Below, piece after piece: positions 59,134-64,000 of a DNA stretch of 64,000 nt. Source of the stretch: Trinickia sp. Y13. Its GTDB lineage: Bacteria; Pseudomonadota; Gammaproteobacteria; Burkholderiales; Burkholderiaceae. The stretch lies in the NCBI RefSeq assembly GCF_029522115.1, contig NZ_JAKWFK010000021.1, positions 1 through 64,000 of the forward strand, written 5' to 3'. The notes under the pieces were generated by a model that was not told the DNA's origin, did no database searches, and was given only the letters and a program-made list of their open reading frames with translations. Position 1 is the first letter of the stretch; every line of letters begins with the position of its first letter. The translations under genes were made by a program, and so were the position numbers.

Positions 59134-59999
59134 GCGCGCTGATGCTGTCTGGGCCGCGCGACATGAAGGGTTGGCTCGTTACGCCCGCGCTCGGCTTCAT
59201 CGTCGCCATGTTCATTTATCCGTTCGCCTACGGCCTCATGCTGTCGTTCGAACCGATGAACGGCGCAGGACTCTTGGCCAACTACCGGACGTTCTTCACC
59301 GATAGCGCGATGTGGCCGACGATCTTCGTGACGCTCAAGCTCGCGGTGCCGGCCACGCTGATCAACGTCGGCATTTCGGTGCCCGTGGCATTTTCGTTGC
59401 GCCGCAAGTCGCCGTATCAGAAGCTCGTGACGACCTTGCTCGTGATTCCGGTCACGCTCGGCACGGTGCTGATCGCCGACGGCATGCTGACGTATTTCTC
59501 GCCGAACGGTTGGTTTCCGCAGGCGGTGCAAGCGTTGCATCTGTACGGCGACGAAGTGCGGCTCACGCATAACTATTGGGGTGTGCTCATTTCATTGATC
59601 GTGTCGGGTTTTCCGTTTGCGTTTTTGTTGACGCTTTCGTACGTGACGGGCATCGACCCGACGCTCGCGCGCGCGGCGGCGACGCTCGGTGCGAGCCCGT
59701 GGCAGCAGTTCAAGCAGATCTATTTGCCGTTGCTGGCGCCGGGGCTGACCATGGCCGCATGCTTGTCGTTCGTGCAAGCGTTTTCGGTGTTCCCGTCGGC
59801 GGTGCTGCTCGGCTCGCCGGCAGGTCCCACGCGCGTGATGTCGATCGCGGCGTCCGAGGCGGCGTTCGAGAGCTACGATTACTCGCTTGCTTCGACGATC
59901 GCCATCGTGATGGGTTTCGTGCAATTGATCGTCGTGGCCGGCATGCTCGGCGCGCGCCGGTTCTTCTATACCGGTCCCGTGACGGGAGGAAAGGGATGA
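59130..59999 (+). CDS. ABC transporter permease (PotB-like)
   Basis: This 289-residue inner-membrane protein forms half of the channel. It has about six hydrophobic helices and the ATPase-contact motif ARAAATLGASPWQQFKQIYLPLL. The ATG at 59130 overlaps the ATPase stop; its stop overlaps the next permease. Order ATPase-PotB-PotC is the standard operon order of the spermidine/phosphonate type. Confidence 0.92.
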   Translation: MSALMLSGPRDMKGWLVTPALGFIVAMFIYPFAYGLMLSFEPMNGAGLLANYRTFFTDSAMWPTIFVTLKLAVPATLINVGISVPVAFSLRRKSPYQKLVTTLLVIPVTLGTVLIADGMLTYFSPNGWFPQAVQALHLYGDEVRLTHNYWGVLISLIVSGFPFAFLLTLSYVTGIDPTLARAAATLGASPWQQFKQIYLPLLAPGLTMAACLSFVQAFSVFPSAVLLGSPAGPTRVMSIAASEAAFESYDYSLASTIAIVMGFVQLIVVAGMLGARRFFYTGPVTGGKG

Positions 60000-60916
60000 T
60001 GGCAACCGATAATCAAGGCGCTCGCGTGTTGCCGATGCCCGAGCCGCGTAGCGGCAGCGGCGTGTCGAACGCTCGCCCGAGCAAGCACGCCGAAGGCATC
60101 GGCAGCCGTTTGTGGCGCGCGCTGGTCTGGGGCGTCATGGCCTTCTTTCTGCTCAACGTCGTGCTGTTGATCGCGACGGTGGCCGTCAACTCGGTCGGCA
60201 CGCGCTGGTTCGGGACACTGCTGCCGCAAGGGTTCACGCTGCACTGGTACGCGCAGGCATGGAGCGATTTCCAGCTCGCGAGCGTGCTGCGCGTGACGAT
60301 GGAAGTGGTCGGCGCGGTGGTGTTCTTGTCGATCGCGCTGGGGGTGCCGGCCGCCTACGCGCTGGCGCGGGCCAACTTCCCCGGCAAGCGCATCGCCATG
60401 CTGACCTTCCTGCTGCCGCTGATGGTGCCGCCCGTGACGTACGGCATTCCGATGGCGACGGTAATGTACAAGGTGGGCTTGGCGGGGACGCTGACCGGGG
60501 TGATCCTGGCTAACCTCGTGCCCGCGTTGCCGTTCGTCATTCTCGTGATGACGCCGTTCATCGAGCAGATCGACCCGAATTTGGAGGCCGCCGCACGTAT
60601 TTTCGGCGCGAATACGCTGCGCTACTTCCGCCACGTGCTGCTACCGCTGCTCGTGCCCGGCATGCTTGCCGCGGGGTTGCTCGTGCTGGTGCGCACGATC
60701 GGGATGTTCGAACTGACGTTCTTCACGGCAGGGCCGGACACGCAGACGCTCGTCGTGGCGCTGTACTACGCGGTGTTCTCGACGGGGGTGCGCGCGCCAC
60801 AATCGATCGATGCGATGGCGATGATCTATATGGGCATCACGCTCGTGTGGGTGCTGATCGCGTTGCAGTTCGTGAGCCCGACGCAGCTTGTGTCGCGGGT
60901 GAAGGAGCAGCGCTGA
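59996..60916 (+). CDS. ABC transporter permease (PotC-like)
   Basis: This 306-residue inner-membrane protein is the second channel half. An N-terminal tail of about 40 polar residues precedes the first helix, and the contact loop EAAARIFGANTLRYFRHVLLPLL is present. ATG at 59996 overlaps the previous stop (ATGA); an ATG follows directly at 59999. It is the last gene of the long aldarate/uronate run; no strong terminator is seen before the tRNA. Confidence 0.92.
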   Translation: MMATDNQGARVLPMPEPRSGSGVSNARPSKHAEGIGSRLWRALVWGVMAFFLLNVVLLIATVAVNSVGTRWFGTLLPQGFTLHWYAQAWSDFQLASVLRVTMEVVGAVVFLSIALGVPAAYALARANFPGKRIAMLTFLLPLMVPPVTYGIPMATVMYKVGLAGTLTGVILANLVPALPFVILVMTPFIEQIDPNLEAAARIFGANTLRYFRHVLLPLLVPGMLAAGLLVLVRTIGMFELTFFTAGPDTQTLVVALYYAVFSTGVRAPQSIDAMAMIYMGITLVWVLIALQFVSPTQLVSRVKEQR

Positions 60917-61021
60917 ATAGCCCGTTGATGAGGCGGCGCATCGATCGGTGCGTCGCCGCGACGTCTGGCCGCAGGCAGGGCCAGCGTTTTGCGTATGTCA
61001 GCCGTTGATCTTGCGCAGATG

Positions 61022-61038
61022 CTCGGCATCGTGCCGAG
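61022..61038. other. Small hairpin 3' of tRNA-Leu
   Basis: CTCGGC and GCCGAG flank ATCGT. It lies 17 bases past the tRNA 3' end on the minus strand. No T-run follows, so it is at best a weak terminator or a processing signal. Confidence 0.35.
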
Positions 61039-61054
61039 TTTGCTGGAATATCGT

Positions 61055-61139
61055 TGGTGCCCAGGGCCGGACTCGAACCGGCACGCCTTGCGGCGGGGGA
61101 TTTTGAGTCCCCTGCGTCTACCTGTTTCACCACCTGGGC
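61055..61139 (-). tRNA. tRNA-Leu(CAA)
   Basis: The minus strand folds as a class II tRNA: acceptor GCCCAGG/CCTGGGC, a GGGGA/TCCCC anticodon stem with loop CTCAAAA (anticodon CAA, reading the Leu codon UUG), a long variable arm and a T arm GCCGG-TTCGAGT-CCGGC. The discriminator base is A, and CCA is encoded (61055-61057). All 85 bases are accounted for. A sigma-70-like promoter lies upstream at 61180-61208. Confidence 0.96.
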
Positions 61140-61491
61140 AGGTGTCGGCGTACGAGATACGCCGAGCGGTAAGAGCGCGATTATGGGGTAATTCTCTCCA
61201 GCTGACAAGATCCTGCGCACCAAACCCGCATCGAACTCCGCATCGAACCCATTCGGGACCCGAACCGAGCGGTGCAGGCCTCGCCCCGTCCCCCTCTGCC
61301 GAACGCCCGCCTGCGCGCTTATGCCGCGTACCCGTCGGACGCCTTTTCTTTCTCCTTTTTCCGTTGATTCACGTCAATTGGGCGAAAACCGCCCGCGCGT
61401 ATCGTCAGCGCAAAGATCGATCGCTTGCTCACTCACAAGCGACGCGAGCGTCGGGCGCCGGGCTCGACGCCGAATATTTCGGGGGAAAGCC
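61140..61491. other. Intergenic region between tRNA-Leu and the chemoreceptor gene
   Basis: No gene is supported in this 352-bp region. It holds the tRNA promoter and the leader of the chemoreceptor gene with its GGGGGAAA ribosome site at 61481-61488. I see no clear promoter for the chemoreceptor gene. Confidence 0.5.
61180..61208 (-). promoter_or_regulatory. Sigma-70-like promoter of tRNA-Leu
   Basis: On the minus strand TTGTCA (61203-61208) and CATAAT (61180-61185) are 17 bp apart. Transcription would start about 34 bases before the tRNA 5' end. Confidence 0.6.
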
Positions 61492-63429
61492 GTGATCCGC
61501 GCATTTTTTACGCCAGGAATGGCATTGATGGGCCGCATGAGGATGCCCAAAAAGCTCCTCGTGCTGGCGCTGCTGTTTGTTGCACCGTTGTCGGCAACGC
61601 TGTTCATTACGCTGAATTCGGCCTTGAATGCCTATGCGTCGATGCACAGCGAGCGCGAAGGACTCGCACTGCTCGCCACGACTCAGCAATGGCTCAAGGC
61701 CGTGCAAGTGCGCCGGGGCGCCGGGGCCTCGGTGCTCGCGGGCAATGCCGGCCTGCGCGGCGCATTCGATTCGGCAAGCGCCGATGCCGATGCCTCGCTC
61801 GCCCAACTCACGGCGCAAGCCAACGCGAACGACCGGTTCGACGTGCGGCGCGAGGTGAAAGCCCTCAGCGATCAATACACTCAGCTATCGGCTGCGGGCC
61901 TGACCGTCTCTGGCGCGGACTTATTCGAGTCGCACACGCGCTTCGTGCATTCGCTCTTCGCATTCGAACGCGATCTGACCGCCAAATCGAAGCTTGCGAC
62001 CGATCCCGACGCTTCCGACGCGGCCCTCATCGAAGCGGTCGCGTTCGCGCTGCCGAGCGCCGCCGAAACGGTTGGCGTGACCCGCGGCAAGGGCGCCGCG
62101 GCATTGAGCGCTGGACAACTAAGCGAGCTCGACAAAGGCGTGTTGGCAACCCGGGCGGCAATGCTCGACGCAGAGAGCGCGGCGCTGACGCACGCGGTCG
62201 CTGGCATGCATCCCGCGCAGGGCGATCGCGCATGGGCGGCGGCACTGGCCGGAATCGACTTCGGCCCGTTCGACACTTTCCGTCATACTGCGGCGGCGCT
62301 GGCTCACGACGGCGCGGGCTCCACCGACGCGAAGACGTTCTTCGAACAAGGCACCCAAGCCATCGCCGCGCTGTACCGTGCCCATGCCGAACTTTCGAGC
62401 GTCGTTCGCGCACGGCTCGATGCGCGTGCAGTCCGCGCTCGCAACGAGGTCATCGTGCTGTCGCTGCTCAGTGCGATCTCCGTTGCATGCGCGCTCTATC
62501 TGTTCGTGGCGTTCGCATTGCGCACACAGAGGGACATCTCCGCCCTGTCCGCATCGTTGAGCGCAATCGGCGCGGGCGACCTGCGCGCAACGCTCGTGGT
62601 CGAGGGCAAGGACGAACTGGCGTTCATCTCGCACCGGCTCAACGACGTCGTCGCCGCTTGGACCCGCACGATCGCCGCGACGCGAGAGGCCGCGCGGTCC
62701 GTGCTAGTCGGTAGCGGCGAAATCGCGACGGGGAACCAGGACCTGTCGCAACGCACCGAGACGCAGGCCGCGTCGCTGCAGGAAACGGCCGCCAGCATGG
62801 AACAACTGACGGCGACGGTGCGCCACAACGCGGCCAACGCCGCGAGCGCGAACAAGCTCAGCGCGGAAGCGGCAGGCCGCGCTTCGGAGACGGGAACGAT
62901 CGTGACTTCGGCCGTCGACTTGATGAAGCAAGTTCATGACGGCTCGACCCGCATGGTCGAAATCGTCTCGGTCATCGAAGGCATCGCCTTTCAGACCAAC
63001 ATCCTGGCGCTGAACGCCGCGGTCGAAGCGGCACGTGCAGGAGAACAGGGCAAGGGCTTTGCCGTCGTTGCAGGAGAAGTGCGCGCCCTCGCGCATCGCA
63101 GCGCGGACGCTGCAAAGGACGTGAAAGCGCTCATACACACATCGATCGAGCGCGTGACGGGCGGGTCTGCACTATTCGTTCAAGTCGAAGACGCGATTCA
63201 CGCCGTGATCGATTCGATTGCGCGCGTGGACCGCATCGTGGGCGACATCGCCGATGCCTCGGTGCAGCAGAGCGACGGCATCGAGCAAGTGAACATCGCC
63301 ATCGCGCAGATGGACGATGTGACTCAGCGCAACGCCGCACTCGTCGAGCAATCGGCAGCGGCGAGCGCGTCGCTGCGGGAGCAAGCCGAACGCATGGAGC
63401 ACATGGTCTCGCGCTTTCAGCTTGCTTGA
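61492..63429 (+). CDS. Methyl-accepting chemotaxis protein
   Basis: This 645-residue transmembrane chemoreceptor senses an external signal and controls the CheA kinase. GTG at 61492 follows GGGGGAAA by three to five bases. A first membrane helix (LLVLALLFVAPLSATLFITL) precedes an all-helical periplasmic domain of about 280 residues, then a second helix (VIVLSLLSAISVACALYLFV), a HAMP region and the cytoplasmic domain with the conserved tip IEGIAFQTNILALNAAVEAA. The periplasmic domain resembles the nitrate/nitrite-sensing (NIT-like) helical bundle, which is a weak inference. The ligand is unknown. Confidence 0.93.
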   Translation: MIRAFFTPGMALMGRMRMPKKLLVLALLFVAPLSATLFITLNSALNAYASMHSEREGLALLATTQQWLKAVQVRRGAGASVLAGNAGLRGAFDSASADADASLAQLTAQANANDRFDVRREVKALSDQYTQLSAAGLTVSGADLFESHTRFVHSLFAFERDLTAKSKLATDPDASDAALIEAVAFALPSAAETVGVTRGKGAAALSAGQLSELDKGVLATRAAMLDAESAALTHAVAGMHPAQGDRAWAAALAGIDFGPFDTFRHTAAALAHDGAGSTDAKTFFEQGTQAIAALYRAHAELSSVVRARLDARAVRARNEVIVLSLLSAISVACALYLFVAFALRTQRDISALSASLSAIGAGDLRATLVVEGKDELAFISHRLNDVVAAWTRTIAATREAARSVLVGSGEIATGNQDLSQRTETQAASLQETAASMEQLTATVRHNAANAASANKLSAEAAGRASETGTIVTSAVDLMKQVHDGSTRMVEIVSVIEGIAFQTNILALNAAVEAARAGEQGKGFAVVAGEVRALAHRSADAAKDVKALIHTSIERVTGGSALFVQVEDAIHAVIDSIARVDRIVGDIADASVQQSDGIEQVNIAIAQMDDVTQRNAALVEQSAAASASLREQAERMEHMVSRFQLA

Positions 63430-63438
63430 CGGCGGCGC

Positions 63439-64000
63439 TTACTGGCTCAGATAGACGAACTTGCCGCCCTTGATGGTCCCCATCACGCTGGCACGTTGAT
63501 CGAGCCCGACATGGTCGCTCGCGCTCGTGTTGACGACGCCGTTCGGCACCACGAGCTCATGCGCCTGCTCGAGGGCGGTGCGCAGCGCCGTGCGAAACGC
63601 TTCGGTGCCGGGCTTGGCCGTCTTCAAAGCCCGCGCGACGGCATCCTCGAGCCGCGGATAGACGCCCGCCGCGTCGCCTGCGAACTGCGTCACGCTATCG
63701 GGCCCGTACTTCGCCTCATAGGCGCTCACGAACGCTAGCGCCGCCTTCTTCGCCGGATGGTTGGACGGCAGGGTGCGTGCCACGACGACGGGCTGCGTCG
63801 GGAACAACGTGCCCTCGACATCCTTGCCGCCCAGCTTGATGAATGCGGGCGTGGCGATACCGTGCGTTTGGTAGATCGGGCCCTTGAAGCCGCGCTCGAT
63901 CAACTCGCGCTGCGGCAGCACGGCGGGCGTGCCCGCCCCGGCGACCAGGATCGCATCGGGCCGCGCGGCCATCAGCTTGAGCGCCTGGCCGGTCACGCTC
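63439..64000 (-). CDS. LivK-type ABC substrate-binding protein, N-terminus beyond window
   Basis: The visible 186 C-terminal residues of this gene, which is open at the right edge, have the lobe II sequence of the Leu/Ile/Val-type binding protein family (DAILVAGAGTPAVLPQREL, IYQTHGIATPAFI, FVSAYEAKYGPDSVTQFAGDAA). The ATG at 63996 is internal, since the frame stays open to 64000. It is convergent with the chemoreceptor gene, nine bases apart. The ligand is unknown; its transporter partners are not in the window. Confidence 0.85.
   Translation of the reverse strand, partial: SVTGQALKLMAARPDAILVAGAGTPAVLPQRELIERGFKGPIYQTHGIATPAFIKLGGKDVEGTLFPTQPVVVARTLPSNHPAKKAALAFVSAYEAKYGPDSVTQFAGDAAGVYPRLEDAVARALKTAKPGTEAFRTALRTALEQAHELVVPNGVVNTSASDHVGLDQRASVMGTIKGGKFVYLSQ

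Noticed and set aside
61055-61139. An integrated element at the tRNA-Leu 3' end
   Set aside because: No integrase, direct repeat of the tRNA end or change of gene content is seen on either side.

Overview
The window looks like a stretch of a primary chromosome from a GC-rich betaproteobacterium of the Burkholderiaceae (Burkholderia, Paraburkholderia, Trinickia or a close relative). The evidence is the order of conserved housekeeping genes (icd, csp, clpS-clpA, dut-coaBC-lspA-ileS-ribF, purN, nadA-nadC/nadB, rpmB-rpmG, radC, ispH, liv transporter) and the family-level resemblance of the proteins. I could not run a database search, so genus and species stay open. No insertion sequence, prophage, CRISPR array or rRNA was seen. 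One tRNA is present.

Layout. 1-897: the N-terminal part of a secreted Gly/Ser-rich protein on the minus strand, carrying a 21-bp tandem repeat and running off the left edge. 898-1240: a gene-free stretch with a perfect 20-bp palindrome resembling a ParB (parS) site. 1241-6969: a minus-strand peptide-type ABC importer with a Tat-exported binding protein and a fused double ATPase. 7163-11383: solitary EF-G (fusA), a DUF192 protein, a small Lys/His/Ala-rich exported peptide and a pseudouridine synthase. 11802-17174: icd, a GNAT acetyltransferase, a cold-shock protein and the clpS-clpA pair. 17275-23522: a minus-strand block for nucleotide, CoA, lipoprotein, isoleucyl-tRNA and flavin functions. 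23673-34769: purN with an RNA methyltransferase, an MscS channel, an acyl-lipid desaturase, the quinolinate/NAD genes, two ribosomal proteins, radC and fkpB. 34772-41957: ispH, an orphan reading frame with its own promoter-like and terminator-like sequences, and a complete branched-chain amino-acid transporter livH-M-G-F-K. 42055-46867: argD, an iron-sulfur flavin reductase, an SDR protein, a tiny membrane protein and a second RsuA-type pseudouridine synthase.

46949-60916 is the main metabolic island. A divergent LysR regulator faces a run of twelve same-strand genes, kdgD, an MFS aldarate permease, two tandem glucarate dehydratases, garD, udh, an SMP-30 lactonase and a four-gene ABC importer. 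Together they describe oxidative hexuronate/aldarate catabolism: uronate is oxidised by Udh to an aldarolactone, opened by the lactonase to glucarate or galactarate, dehydrated by GudD or GarD to 5-keto-4-deoxyglucarate, and converted by KdgD to 2-oxoglutarate semialdehyde. The last dehydrogenase, giving 2-oxoglutarate, is not in the window. The substrate of the ABC importer is unknown; its position suggests a uronate or aldarate-related compound.

61055-64000: tRNA-Leu(CAA) with a good sigma-70-like promoter, a methyl-accepting chemotaxis protein, and the C-terminal part of another LivK-type binding protein running off the right edge.

No clearly new biological system was found. The best leads are the repeat protein, the parS-like palindrome, the orphan unit at 35982-36883, the structured leader of the desaturase, a possibly leaderless clpS mRNA, and the duplicated gudD next to an unassigned ABC importer. 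All promoters, hairpins and operators are read by eye.
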